Positions 23,534 to 34,947 of a DNA stretch of 64,000 bases are shown in pieces. The stretch is from Tribonema minus (lineage: Eukaryota > Sar > Xanthophyceae > Tribonematales > Tribonemataceae). The DNA lies in contig JAFCMP010000078.1 in the NCBI GenBank assembly GCA_017506865.1, positions 62,001-126,000 of the forward strand, read 5' to 3'. A program made the translations under genes and the position numbers. The notes beneath the pieces were generated by a model. It saw only the letters and a program-made list of their open reading frames with translations. It made no database searches and had not been told where the DNA came from. Numbering within the stretch: the stretch's first letter is position 1; every line of letters begins with the position of its first letter.

Positions 23534-25249
23534 CTGTGCATGCATCCAAGTATAGAGAGACTGAGGGTGAGTGGGGGGGTGAGTGTTGGAGCTTCAAACT
23601 AAATATTGATGGTGATTTGTCAAAGACTGCGTGATCGTAATTTGCACTGGCTTGTTCACAAACAAGTACAGGTTTTGAAAAAGGCGCTGCTGCTGGCCAA
23701 GCTTTTATCGGTCGGCAATCAGCACATAACATAGACACTGTGGCACCTTGCTGCAAGCCGCAGCACATGTCCTTGTGCTTGCAGTTGTGCGACTGGTAGA
23801 TACCTGTTGAAGTCAACAACACATTGCAATTGGCGACCGTCAATGTTTTAAAAAGGGTTACAGCCCTTCGAAAATCTTCAGACAGAGAGTCTGAGCACGC
23901 TTTTTAAAAGTACTTGAGGCCAACCACGACATAGCGTGCATTCCGTGCTTGAACAATTTGAAAGAGGCCTGCACACCCGATCAACAAAGTGTAGGAGTAC
24001 CTTTGAATTTTTGCATGGCAGGTTCATGAGGAATGTCTTAGCATTTCAGCACATATATGATGTTGATACCACATGAGGTGTCTCAATCTTTGACCATGCA
24101 CCACTGCATGTAAGAAGTGGTGAAGAAAACAGCACTCTGATAATCATATTATATATTGAAGTTGCCGGCATTGAAAAAAGGCGCATGATTCCGAGTCATT
24201 TGCCACTTGCCACTTGCAATTGCCTATGCGACAAGGAAATCCACGCACTTGATGTTGAAGTAGCATTCGCCAAACCCATGTTCTTGGCGGGTAAAAAGAC
24301 ATATGTTTGGGCTAGCAGTTGAAGCTGGCCTACTGAACACGTGAGACCTTTTCATACTGAACACCCATGCCTCGAATGCTGAAAAGCTTGCACACAAAGT
24401 CTTTTGACTTCTGTGGATATGATGGCACTCAGTAGGCTATTTGGCTCGTGGCCAATGACTGCAGCAGCGGCAACCACAGCGGAAGGCACTTGCGGCTAAC
24501 CACTCCTTGTTACGTAGAACTCTATGATGTTTTGATTTGTTTCCATATTGTGTCATTAGTCGTTCAGACATCAACTTCAAGTGAGTGACTCAGTGAGTGA
24601 CTCAGTAACTCACTTAAAGTTGTCATGGAGCTCTATGGCTGGATTGTGTGTCAGACCGATTGCAGATGTCATGATGGTCACGTTGCCCAGTGGGCAGTTG
24701 CTTTAAAAGTACTGCATATCTGGACGATAACGGCACAAGAGCAGGTGTTCAAGACAAGTGATGGAGGAAATTCATCAAGTCATTGAATTTTTGTGGACCC
24801 GGTGAGTGTCAGCATGCGGGTATATCCAGAAAGTGCCATTCCTCAGCAGGTAGGACGGTGTAGCCAGCCATTATCTCTGCTGCCTTGAGGCTGTAAAGAT
24901 GAGTTGAAAGGGCCCACAAAAGCGGGGCTGTAACAACAGTGTTGTTGAGCTGCAACACTCGACCATTTTGTAGTTCACAACCTCCGGCTTTTCGGTGCAA
25001 TTTGCTCATGACGATTACTCATGGCACACTTCGAATCAACCGCCGTTCAAATCAGTGACAGCGTCAATAGTTCACAACCTCCGGCTTTTCGGTGCAATTT
25101 GCTCATGACGATTACTCATGGCACACTTCGAATCAACCGCCGTTCAAATCAGTGACAGCGTCAAAAGCACTTGAATGCTCAAGAAGTACATGGTTAACCT
25201 GGCGATGATTGAACTAGCAGGCTGCAGCATGCTGCTTGACGTATGATAC
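23534..25249 (-). other. 1.7-kb intron of the minus ankyrin copy
   Basis: Holds a 97-bp tandem duplication (24971-25164) and short GTGAGTGACTCA repeats near 24580-24615. The hAT-like element found in the matching plus intron is absent. Confidence 0.65.
24971..25164. repeat. 97-bp direct tandem duplication
   Basis: The block starting TAGTTCACAACCTCCGGCTT at 24971 is repeated at 25068, apparently without change, ending in GACAGCGTCAA each time. It sits in an ankyrin intron. Confidence 0.9.
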
Positions 25250-25519
25250 CTGGTTGCGAAGCCACTTCAGCACGCCGAGGTGGCCCCCACCCGCAGCAGC
25301 GACACTCGTCTCATTGCTCCACTCAAAGGGGGGCGCCTGAGCCCTCACGCGTTCAAGCAGTGGCACTGAGCCGATGCCTGCGGCGAACTCGCAGATCTGG
25401 CTGCCGGCGGCGGCCCTGGGAAGAACTGAGAGGAAGAGCTCCTCCCTGGCAACAGCACGCCTGGTATGGGCTGCATTGCTTTCCTGGAGCTGCTTTTTCA
25501 GGCGCCACCAGGATGTCAT

Positions 25520-26998
25520 CTGCATCAGGAGGAGAGCATGAAGTTTCTCTGAGCTTGAAAACAATGGCGATTTTATCCAGGAGCGTGTACATTGCAGACT
25601 CTGAGCCTTTTGCATTCAATCATCATGATGCCATCAGTGTATGGTCACCCGGTCCGGTGTTCGGTGTTGCTGGTCATATACAGGGGTCCGCCGACTTGAT
25701 GCATGTTGCTGTCGCTGTTACAGCATAGTCATCGTCTGGATGTCCTCAAGACCAAAAGAAACTCCAAGCCGGCTTCATGAGGAAGGCAGGTAATTATTCT
25801 GGCAGCAATTGCTTCATGCTTGGTGCCGAACGATTTAAATTATCGAACTTGCTACACCTTTTGCGCAGTTCGTGACGCGAGAGGCCTTTGCAAATTGCTT
25901 GAGAGCCAGCAGGCTTCCTGCTTCAGACCGTTGTAGGCGAAGCTGCAAGCTCACCTTGTCCTCGATGCGGTGCCTTGATGACAAGTATTGCACCTAAGCA
26001 GGACCAGTCTCACGATAGCTGCAAGTGTGCCCTGCTGTCCAACGCGTTGTGATGCGACAGGCAATGAGTGGGTTGTCTGGGAGATGGAAACATGGTGCGC
26101 TGGCCGTTGATGAAAGTTTCGCTTTTAGAGCCTGTATGACTGTTGCTCCTCTGCAGATGAACATCAACATCGCGCTTTTTCGCCAGCGCGTGTCTTTGAA
26201 GCAATCGCATGCACAAGGTAGCGCTGACCTGTTGTGAGTATCATACGTGCATATTTTAGGCACAACATCTGTCTTGCCGGCATGCCGCTAATCGGTATAC
26301 CTCCACGAAACGCATTTTTAGTATTGTTCTCAAACTTGCAAACTTTAACGGTTACGGTCCAAGTTCAAGATCGAAGACAAAAAAAAGTGGTTGAAGAATG
26401 GTGTACCGGCTTGGCTTGCGATCCGAACATGTTCACCGCCAGCATACTGCATGCATCAACGCACGTTGCTGCGCCGTTTATAAAAAGGCGGCCGGCGGGG
26501 TCGAGTAGAGATTTTCCGGAGGTTGCCGAGTTGTTGCCGAGTTGACGTTTGTTCCCGATCTCCTGGCGACTCCCTGAGGCCTGTCGGGGTCACGATGGGG
26601 GACAGCAACGCACGCTACATCATTTGCAGGCATCGGTGCGGGACGCAATCAAACACTGCCTGGGACGAAGGTGAGCCCCCCAGCTCAGTCAGATCATGTA
26701 CGAGGCTTGCTTGTGAAGTAGCAACAGGAAAGCTGAGCTTCATGCGTGGTACAGGTGCGTGCGAACGGTCTCGAAGCGATGCGAAAGTTGCGATGTATAT
26801 GGACAACTGCTTTTTCGATCTTCCATGCCTATGATTCTTAACGGCAGAGTTAGCCTGTGCAAGGAGTCGACGTACTACGACGAGTAGTGACAGTACACGC
26901 CGAATTTATTCATCAAAGTTATGTGGGCGTCCAACTTCTGATAGAGCAAGCATGCAAGCTGTGCTTTAATGGAACTTCATGTTTTTTTAGTGACGCAG
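25520..26998. other. Spacer at the centre of the inverted ankyrin pair
   Basis: Lies between the two diverging first exons, so it should hold both promoters and any 5' UTR exons. A TATAAAAA at 26479 lies about 520 bases before the plus first exon. A small exon-like segment, ATG at 26595 to a GTGAGC donor at about 26670, cannot be joined in phase to the next exon. Confidence 0.4.
26476..26487 (+). promoter_or_regulatory. Possible TATA box of the plus ankyrin copy
   Basis: TTTATAAAAAGG in a GC-rich setting, about 520 bases upstream of the first recognised coding exon. The distance implies a 5' UTR intron. This is a motif match only. Confidence 0.25.
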
Positions 26999-29900
26999 AT
27001 GGTGGCCTGGTGGCAGCTTCAAAGGCAGGTCGAGGGAAACAACGCAGCGCGTACGAAGCGTGCTTTCGCAAGGGAGGAGCTCTTTCTCTCAGTTCTCCCC
27101 AGGGCCGCCGCCGGCAGCCAGACCTGCGAATTCGCTGCAAGCATTGGCTCAGCGCCGCTGCTTGAGCGCCTCAGGGCTCAGGTCCCCCCGTTTGAGTGGA
27201 GTACGGAGACAAGCATCGCTGCTGTGGGTGGGGGCCATCTCAGCGTGTTGAAGTGGCTACGCAACCAGGTACGCAGCATACCGAGCCTCTTGGCGTGAGG
27301 GTTTTCACATCAATCGTCAGGGTGACAGCCGTATTCGCTCGCACAGACAACGATCGATTCACATGGTCGTCAGCAACTGCTTAAAAAAACATCAGTCTGC
27401 AGTGTAGGCTGATGAAGGTGCAAGTCGACAAAGCGCAAATAGCCATGCGTTTGTCTGCTCCTTCACGCGCTTGTAATGCACTTCAAGGCCAAAGAGGGTA
27501 TGTCATTATACTGAAATAGCAGACCTGCAACAAATAGTTGATTGACTGTTTTACGCTACCAACATTTTTTCCCCTTGTTCCCTACATGATGCCAGTTTTC
27601 AGGGTGGCAACTCTAAGAAACTCTTGAGCAAGTTATTTCTGTTCAGCATGTCCACAAATAGACGTGCATGTTGGAAATGGTGCATATATGTATGTGTTAT
27701 GTTGTAATGTCCATTGCCGTCGTGACCTGCCATTTTAAGGCAACTGGCCCTCCACGTTTATTGAACCCTTTCTGGTGGGCAACGTATTCGACTTAGAGAC
27801 CCTGATCGATCGAAAATGACTCGAACGTTCGATGTGTTCGTTCGGTTCGAAAGTTCGTTCGAAATTCCCGGTTCGTTCGCGATCTCGAACAGTCGACCAC
27901 AATCATGTCCGAACATGCTCGAACATTGCGTTCGAACGTGTTCGAACACATTCGGACATGTTCGAGCACACTCGAATAATGCGTTCGTAATGTTCGGACA
28001 TGTTCGAACGCATCGAACATCGTGGTTGAAGTTGCCGTTGCAGTTGGTCCAAAAGGTGCACGTGCTGCGATCATGGCCGCTGGGGGCTTGTTGCGATACA
28101 GCAGTGTATATACCACCATGCTATACTTCAGCGCGGCACGTGATCTCTGCGAAGTAGCCACATCACTCACGGACATGTGTACACGAACCAGCAAAAGCAC
28201 CAACATCGCTTTGTCCGTGTGCACCACGGTCGGCAGCAGCAACAGCGAAAGCTGGTGACGACGCAGCTGGTTGCCTCGTGAAGCAGTGCTGAAGCGCGTG
28301 CAGTGCTCGTTGTGCTACACGAAAGAACAGAACAACAGGTTTATCTTCACTTGCAAGCAGAGAGGAGCCAGGGCCAGAAGTGAACATAGATCTGGCTTCT
28401 CTTTGCACAGCACTCATTTACTTGCAGGGACTGATGTTGCAGTGTGTCTGGGTTATGTGTGGGTGTTTTGGCAGATAATTGGTGAATACTTAGTTCGAAC
28501 ATGTTCGGACGTTCGATCGAAATTTTTTGTTCGTTCGAAAAGTGTTCGGACAGTTTCAATCAGGGTCTCTAATTCGACTATGTGGAAAGGGTGCAATGCA
28601 CTAACGTCCTACTTCGTGTTATGAGGTGTGGCGAACTTCAAGAGTCCTCCAGACGCCTTCAGCGCGCACTCAGTCTGCAACTTCACTATCAACCACTGCT
28701 GACGGCTAGTTTGGCACCTGCTCGCACTTTAAATTTCCCTGTGTATTAAGACGCAGAGATAACCTGCAGTCTGCATTTATGTGTTTGTGTTCATGAACTA
28801 TTACCACCCCGATTGCTCTGCAGCAGCACCATGCCACATGCTGCTTTTCCAAAGTATAGAAATGGTCGACCCAGCAGACATGCCTGTCAAGACGTAGCTT
28901 GCTACACTCGCTCCTGCTCATCCTCAGTCTCTCCATACAACGATGCCCTTGCAGGACCCGCCCTGCAGCTGGAACGATGAAGCATGCGAAGGGGCCGTAA
29001 GCGGTGGCCACCACGATGTCCTCCGCTGGATGCGCTCTCAGCCATCGCCGTGTCCCTGGGATGCGACATCACCCAGGCTGGCCAACATTGCAGCTTTCGA
29101 AGGGCATCTGGACGTGCTGCAGTACCTGCGCGAGCAGGGCTGCGCCTGGGACGATAGTACAACCGCTGCGGCGGCGGCGGGCGGCCATCTGCACGTCCTG
29201 CAGTGGTGCCGCGCCGCAGTGCCGCCGTGTTCCTGGGACATAGACGTCGCCGAAGCAGCTGTTAAGAGTGGCAACCTGACCCTGGTGCAGTGGCTAATCC
29301 CAGAGCTCCTGCGGGAAGGCGTGAGGTGGCTCGTATGCATCTCGCTGATGTCCACCGCTGCGAGAGCCGGACACCTGACAGTGCTGCAGTTCCTGCACGC
29401 CATGCCGGACTATCCCGACCGAGAGGACGCCTTGAAGAGCCTGTTCAGCGTCCATACGCACATTGTGGTGGCGCGCGGGGGTCATGTGGCAGTGCTCAGG
29501 TGGCTGGCGGAGAACGCTCCGGCCGGCCAGCCGCTGTGGACCGCGAGCGACAACGCAGCGGACGCGTGCACGATAGCGGCGGCGCACGGGCACCTGGACG
29601 TCCTGCGCTGCCTGCGCGGGGAGCTCAGGTGCCCGTGGAACGAGGAGGCCTGCTCCGCCGCGGCGCAGAACGGCCATCTCGACGTGCTCCAGTGGCTCCA
29701 TGCCGGCGGCTGCCCGTGGGACAAGCACACAAGCTACTACGCGGCGAAGCGCGGCGATCTCGATATGTTCCAGTGGGCGTGCAGCCGCGGGTGCCCGTGG
29801 AGCAAGATCACGAGTCGGGTCGCAGCAGAGCAGGGCCATTTCGAGATGCTCCAGTGGGCACATGAGAATGGGTGCCCCTGGGACACAGCCACGTGCACCG

Positions 29901-31632
29901 CTCTCGCCGCAAATGGACGCCTGGACATGCTCCAGTGGGCGCACGCGAATGGCTGCCCCTTCAATGAGAGCACATGCAGCGCAGCGGCGTTGAACGGCAA
30001 GTTCGACACCCTGCAGTGGCTTCATGAGCAGGTATGCAAAAGCGACTCTAGCCTTGACTGCACATGCTGCTATTGCAAAGCTCAAACGGTTGCAGAATGA
30101 GTCTTTCACTGGTTGCTGGCTCTGCAGACTGAGCGTCACCCTGTCACGGTCGTCCTTTCTTATGGTTGGTAGGTTGCAACGTTAACCACGCACTCACTCT
30201 TCTGGCAGCCTGAGCCAGACAATTCACTGGGTGTTCAAATTACAATACATTAGAGCCGCAATTGTTATAGCTTCCAGTTGTTGGCATTGGTTTTACCATG
30301 ATGCATGGACATTGCAGCATGTTTTCATACAGCACACCACCCTATTTGCCACATATGATGTGTCGAACAGCAACTGGTTTGACTTTGTTGTTGTTGTTTG
30401 CCCAGTGATGCATACCACACCTTGCAGCCATTGCTTTGCATTTCCAGTGGAGAATGTCGAGCCAAACGCGGCGCCTGGTTGCTCTACACAAGTATGCGCC
30501 TTCAAATTACGTTGGCCTTCAGGGCCCACACCTAGTCGATATTTTCATGTCCATCCTTACCATTGAAGGCCGCTGCCGCAGCGGTGCATTCGTGGTCGCA
30601 AACCCCCTTATGCCATGCCCTATATTCTGCAGTACTGATGCCAATCACATACATGCATGAAAGGTACTCAGATGACGGCACCAATACCCAAAAACCTTGA
30701 ACCTGTCCTCTCAGGCTTGCCCATGGGACGCCAGCGCCACCACTTCAGCCCTCCAGCCTCGTGCCTCCAACCTGCACATCTACCGCTGGCTCAGAGACCC
30801 CGGACGCCCTGCGGCAGCCGCCACCGCAGCGGCGGCCGCACGGCACGGCCTCACCGACGTCCTCAAGGACCTGCATGAGCTGCAGGGGAAGGAAAATTCC
30901 AGCGTGACGGGCGAGTGCATCGGTCTGCTCGCCATGAACGCCGCCGCCGCCGGCGGGCAGCTCGCAATGGTGCAGTGGCTGCGCAGCCTCGCCCCGCCGT
31001 GTCCGTGGACGTCAATGACATGCTGGAAAGCCGCGAAGAGCGGCAACTATGAGCTGCTGCGGTGGATGTGCGAGTCGGACCCCGACCCCTGTCCCTGGGA
31101 TGCGCGCGTCTGTACCTTGCTCGAGATCAGAGATGCTGATGCGGCTGCCTGGTGCAGGCAGGCACTGGCAGAGGCGACCACGACCTGCTTCCAGACGGCA
31201 CGTGCGGCAGGGGCGGAGACGGCGGCTGCGGCGGCAGCTGCGCAGCCTGGCGGCGCGGGGGCGGTAGCGGCACCGTGCAGGAGTAGGCACAAGGCCAGTA
31301 CGCCAAAGGCGGGTGCGGACAGCGACACAGACTCGGATGAAGATTGCTTTCAACATCGTACATCCTATGCAGCGGCAGGGCACGAAGCCTGTTGCGACAG
31401 TAAACGTGCAGCTTGTGGTGCCCGGGGCTGGCAGTCAGACGTTCGCAATTTCAGCCGACAGGCTGCAGCTGATTATGGAGATACTCAGCCGGCCGAGGCG
31501 TGTAGCGTGAGGGGGGGCGGGGGGGGGGGGGGAGTGGATTCGCAAGGAGCAATGGCAAGGTTGGTGGCAAATGATCGCAGTGAGGCAGCGCAGTGGGTGG
31601 GGGGGAGTGTAGGTCATGCAATGCAAAGTTAA
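26999..31632 (+). CDS. Ankyrin-like repeat protein, plus copy, with frameshifted C terminus
   Basis: Exons 26999-27268, 28955-30031 and 30715-31632 join in phase 0 (about 754 residues). Exon one starts MVAWWQLQRQVE after a cag. Exon two carries about fifteen repeats around HLDVLQWLHAGGCPWD, exon three a few more plus an Ala/Arg-rich linker. Relative to the minus copy, 13 extra bases at about 31345-31357 (just after GATGAAGAT) shift the frame. The conserved end (TFAISADRLQLIMEILSR) is therefore encoded in the other frame, ending at 31510, and the continuous frame runs on with unrelated residues to TAA at 31630. Such repeats usually mediate protein binding; no enzymatic domain is seen. Introns are 1,686 and 683 bp, the first containing a hAT-like element. 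Whether this copy still makes a useful protein is open. Confidence 0.75.
27794..28571. mobile_element. hAT-like non-autonomous DNA transposon, 778 bp
   Basis: A perfect 13-bp terminal inverted repeat (TAGAGACCCTGAT at the left, its reverse complement at the right) is bounded by a perfect 8-bp duplication ATTCGACT (27786-27793 and 28572-28579). An 8-bp duplication and ends starting TAG are hAT hallmarks. Subterminal regions are full of TTCGAA and GTTCGAACATG palindromes (27825-28015 and 28495-28555), the likely transposase binding sites. No transposase is encoded. A short C-x2-C segment near 28300 (VQCSLCYTKEQNN) may be captured sequence. Confidence 0.85.
31345..31357 (+). other. 13-nt insertion causing a frameshift in the plus ankyrin copy
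   Basis: TGCTTTCAACATC sits between GATGAAGAT and GTACATCCT. The minus copy reads GATGAAGAT directly into the equivalent of the second block. Conserved residues after this point are in the shifted frame. Confidence 0.6.
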
Positions 31633-31765
31633 GGTGGCAGATGTAAGCGCTGATGGCAGCTTTTTGGCGATGCTTGTTGTACGAACGGTAGACGGGGAAG
31701 GTAAAGAATAAGCAGTGGCTTGAACAGCTGTGATGCCATCTTTTTTTCAGCAAACGTCGTCAACT

Positions 31766-31777
31766 CATGTGGTGTAC
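31766..31777. repeat. Left target-site duplication of the short retroelement copy
   Basis: CATGTGGTGTAC, repeated at 31910-31921. Confidence 0.8.
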
Positions 31778-31909
31778 GTATGGACTTGTATTTATAAAGG
31801 CCCAAGGGAGGCCGGGTTGCCTATGCATTCGAAAAGCTTGCATCAACGCAGCAGCCTAGTCTGCGCTGTGCCCTAGGAGTTTGGATACCGGCGCCGCAAC
31901 ACAGCCCAG
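31778..31909 (-). mobile_element. 132-bp 5'-truncated copy of the same retroelement
   Basis: Nearly identical to the 3' end of the element at 17087-17219, including the last 18 codons (GCVAAPVSKLLGHSAD then stop) and the 3' tail. It is flanked by the 12-bp duplication CATGTGGTGTAC. Both copies lie on the minus strand and both duplications end in GTAC. Confidence 0.85.
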
Positions 31910-31921
31910 CATGTGGTGTAC
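31910..31921. repeat. Right target-site duplication of the short retroelement copy
   Basis: CATGTGGTGTAC, identical to 31766-31777. Confidence 0.8.
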
Positions 31922-32725
31922 CACTGCTAAGGTAAAACAAACAGAGGCTTCACCATGCATGAACTCTGGTCTGCATGTGTGGCTTGAGAATACTGTACGT
32001 TTCTCTTTTGCTTGTTGCGTTGTGGCGCACATGATGGCTTGCCTTCTCGCACTTGTGTTTGTGCACCAAGCAGCTGACAACACCACTGCACTACTTACAG
32101 GAACAGGTTGCTGTTGCTTCATTTTTTCTAAAAAATATTCAGCAGGCCTGTGCACGCACATTTTGCATTCTTCTTTTGAAATGAAAAATTGGCCTGCGCA
32201 TTGTCCTGTAGAGTATTGTGAAGGGCCGCTGAGCCAAATACATTTGGGTGCTGTAACATTGCTGCATGCCGCACAAAGCAACCTTAAAGCGACAAAATTG
32301 CGCAAGATCCCGTGCTCTCTCTGGCTTTCATTACGTTGCTGATGCATGTAAAACCTTTGGCGCAATCTCATGCTCTCTTGGGCTTGTGCTTATTACAATG
32401 TGATGCATGTAAACCTTTATGTGCAATTCGCAACATTCCACATGACACCACTGCATTCATGCACATGCTTTCGTGTTGTGAGAAAGTCATGAAATTCCTA
32501 TGCCACAATGTCAGTGTTGCACATGTCTACACTCAATGGTGCAAGGAAGAAACAGTGTGAACCGAACCAAAACAATCAGAACAGCACAGCGTATGCATCA
32601 CACTGTGGTGCACAGCACCGGAAATCAATTCTGCCCGTCTCATTGCGTGCCTGTTGCGACAAATAAATGCACTTGCACAGCTGTTGTAGACAGCATGCGT
32701 TGTATGCTCATGCAGCAAAAGCGCA
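31922..32725. other. 3' flank of the giant minus gene
   Basis: No coding exon is seen. On the minus strand TGTAA occurs at 32397-32393, about 330 bases past the stop, a possible polyadenylation signal. Confidence 0.35.
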
Positions 32726-34947
32726 TCAGCAGCACGCGAGCAGCTTTGCAGATGCCGTGCCAGCGCACGAAGCGCACAGCACATGCCCGCAGCGCAGCAC
32801 CCGCGCCTCCGCTGCGCCGCCGCTGCCGCCGTGCTCATTATCTTGACCAGGGCTGCCGCCACTGACGCGGAGTGCTATGTAAGGCGCTTGCAATGCTGCC
32901 ACGTGCGCATTGCACGCCATGCACGCCGTGTCAGGCGACACATCCCTATGGTGACTGTGCCCACGGAGAGCTGACAAGATGGCGTGCGCGCCGGGTTCAT
33001 CACTACGAGCAGCTGCTGTTGCCATTACGGCTGCTAGTGCGGGAGACAGCCGAGGGAAAGTGGGTTCGGGAGAAGACTCTGAGGCAGATGCCGCGCTGCT
33101 GCGCAATGCTGACGACAGCTCGTGAAGGATGGACGCACTCAGCTGCTGCTTGTGCATCTCCGCAGCGCACCTGTGTGATGGTGCAAGAGCAGCAACAAAG
33201 GATATATAGAGTTACAGGTTGTAAGGCGAGCAATAAATGCATCAACTTTGTGTATGCCTGATTAAACTGAAGCAGCACATGGTCACACAATTGCGCTGCA
33301 CTGGCATGACTGATCTGAGAAACGCCATTAAAGATAGAACAGCGTACTATGCAGAAGGACCACTCGAGGAACATACGTTTCAAGATGCACGCATGAAAGA
33401 CCAGGCACCACAAACAATGTGATCCACCTGTCCTCGCTGGCAGGACACTATGAGCATGCTTTGATGCAGTACCTAAGAACGCAAGGCATCACTTTCTGCA
33501 GCGGTACATAGGCAGAGAGCAGTATCCTGACAACACTCCCAAGCACTGGAGGTGTTCAGAGTGCTGATTGGCGTTTGCAGAAGGCAGATGAGAAGTCGCA
33601 AGCCTTGCTGATGCGCGTGCTTCACACAATACGCACACGAAACCACAATTCCGCACCAGGTCATCATGACCAATCAAAACTCTGCGCTCACCTGTCACTG
33701 AGGTCAAACAAAAATGTGTTTGAGACGCCCTGTTGCATTGCCGGCACGGCGCTCACGACCTCAAGAGTCGCTGCTGCCCCTATCGCAGCTGGCAGCGCCG
33801 CCGCCACAGCCGACACATCTTTGTCTGCCTCCACCAACCTCGCCAGCGCCGTTACGAAGTAACCGTCAGTCTCGCCACCATGGTGTCTGACATCACCTGA
33901 GCTGCTACGGGCACCACCATCGCCGCTGCCAACAGCACCGTGGCTGTCATTCACTGCGGCGGCGGCAGCAGCAGCAGGGGGAGGGGATGCCCTGCCCCCC
34001 AAAGCCTGCACCCCCCTGCTCGTTGGCGTCACCGGTGACCTAGCATTAGCATGAGGGCCTGAGGGTGGACTGGCTATGGTGGTGCGTGAAGGCATGGCTG
34101 GACTTGGAGAACGACGACCGTACGAGTGCGTTGGCGGGCTCGCAACAGGACTGATGTGGGGGGTGGTACGGACTGCAGGGGGGCGTTCACTGGCGGCAGG
34201 CGTGGCGGTAAGGCAGCGATCAACCTCCCACAGGGCGTGCAGCGCTGCCGTGAGGAGCTCACTGTCACCGCTGCGCAGCGCTGCTGCGGCTGCCGCCTCT
34301 GCCGCGTCCAGCGCAGCTGGGAACATCAGAAAACAAATGCAAAGCACGAGGAAGGTAAGCAGACAAGGGGTGCCACTTCTGGTGCAAGTTACAGAAGCGG
34401 GGATCTCGCACCAGAAGGCAAAAACTAGGGTACACAACAACAGTTGCAAATATATCAAATGCCATCGCTGGCGGGCATAAGCTGCGGGCGAAAGGAAAAT
34501 GGCAAGCGTGGGTTCCAAGAAGAAGTATTTCACAGGTCTGACCGCAGACTGCAGGGCGCTTCAGAGCACATTAAACGAACTCATGAAATTGTTGCCGTCA
34601 CAAGTACTCACTTGACAGCCGCACGAATACAAAACGCGCACAATCAAGTTACCTAAGCTGTCCCTCATCAAAGCAGCATGTCTCAGCAGCAAGTCTCACC
34701 TCGCAGCATCGTCACTGTGCCGGCTGAACAGGTTGCAGCGGAGACGCGAGCGTCGCCGCCGCAGCAGCAGCACCGCGACAGTGCGACACACGCCTCAGGT
34801 ACCAACTGCCAAGCGCCGTGCTGCTTCAGCGCATCCAGAAGCCAGCCGGCGCCTAAGGCTGTGCCAAACGGAGCTTGCGCCCAGCGAGATAAGAGCGATC
34901 GCGCTGTCGCCATGTGCATTGCTGCAGCTGCCGGGTCCGGTGCCGTG
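32726..34947 (-). other. C-terminal exons with RING-like zinc motif
   Basis: Exons 34947-34700, 34316-33692 and 33170-32726 join in phase. The first two hold helical Ala/Leu segments (WLLDALKQHGAWQLVPEACV) and a Ser/Pro-rich linker. The last has TACMACNAHV, a Gly-rich loop, then RVLRCGHVLCASC, i.e. C-x2-C ... C-x-H-x2-C-x2-C, but the final C-x2-C pair of a RING is reduced to LLACC at the stop. It is either a degenerate RING, a different zinc fold, or another exon follows. Confidence 0.6.

Larger units (their letters stand above)
20042..25519 (-). pseudogene. Ankyrin-like repeat gene, minus copy, with two in-frame stops
   Basis: Exons 25519-25250, 23533-22451 and 21022-20042 correspond one to one with the plus copy, with the same phases (all 0) and splice positions. 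The first exon begins MTSWWRLKKQLQ just after a cag, so the ATG may be a true start or an internal Met. The second exon is a row of repeats of the type NGHLDVLQWLHAGGCPWD, found widely in algae and large viruses. The third adds more repeats, an Ala/Asp-rich linker and a conserved end around TFTMSADKLQLIAEMLSR. Reading is broken by TGA at 23066-23068 (the plus copy has CGA) and TAG at 20669-20671 (the plus copy has GAG). Apart from these the frame is intact, so decay is recent or the stops are base-call errors. The end at 20042 runs into CA/GT simple sequence and may not be the true terminus. Confidence 0.8.

Noticed and set aside
27793-28242. Minus ORF of 149 codons within the hAT-like element
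   Set aside because: The residues come from TTCGAA palindromes and lack a DDE or hATC motif, so it is not a transposase.
20042-31632. Viral origin of the ankyrin-like genes
   Set aside because: Such repeats also occur in giant viruses, but these copies have introns and sit among ordinary nuclear genes, so viral ancestry is not supported here.
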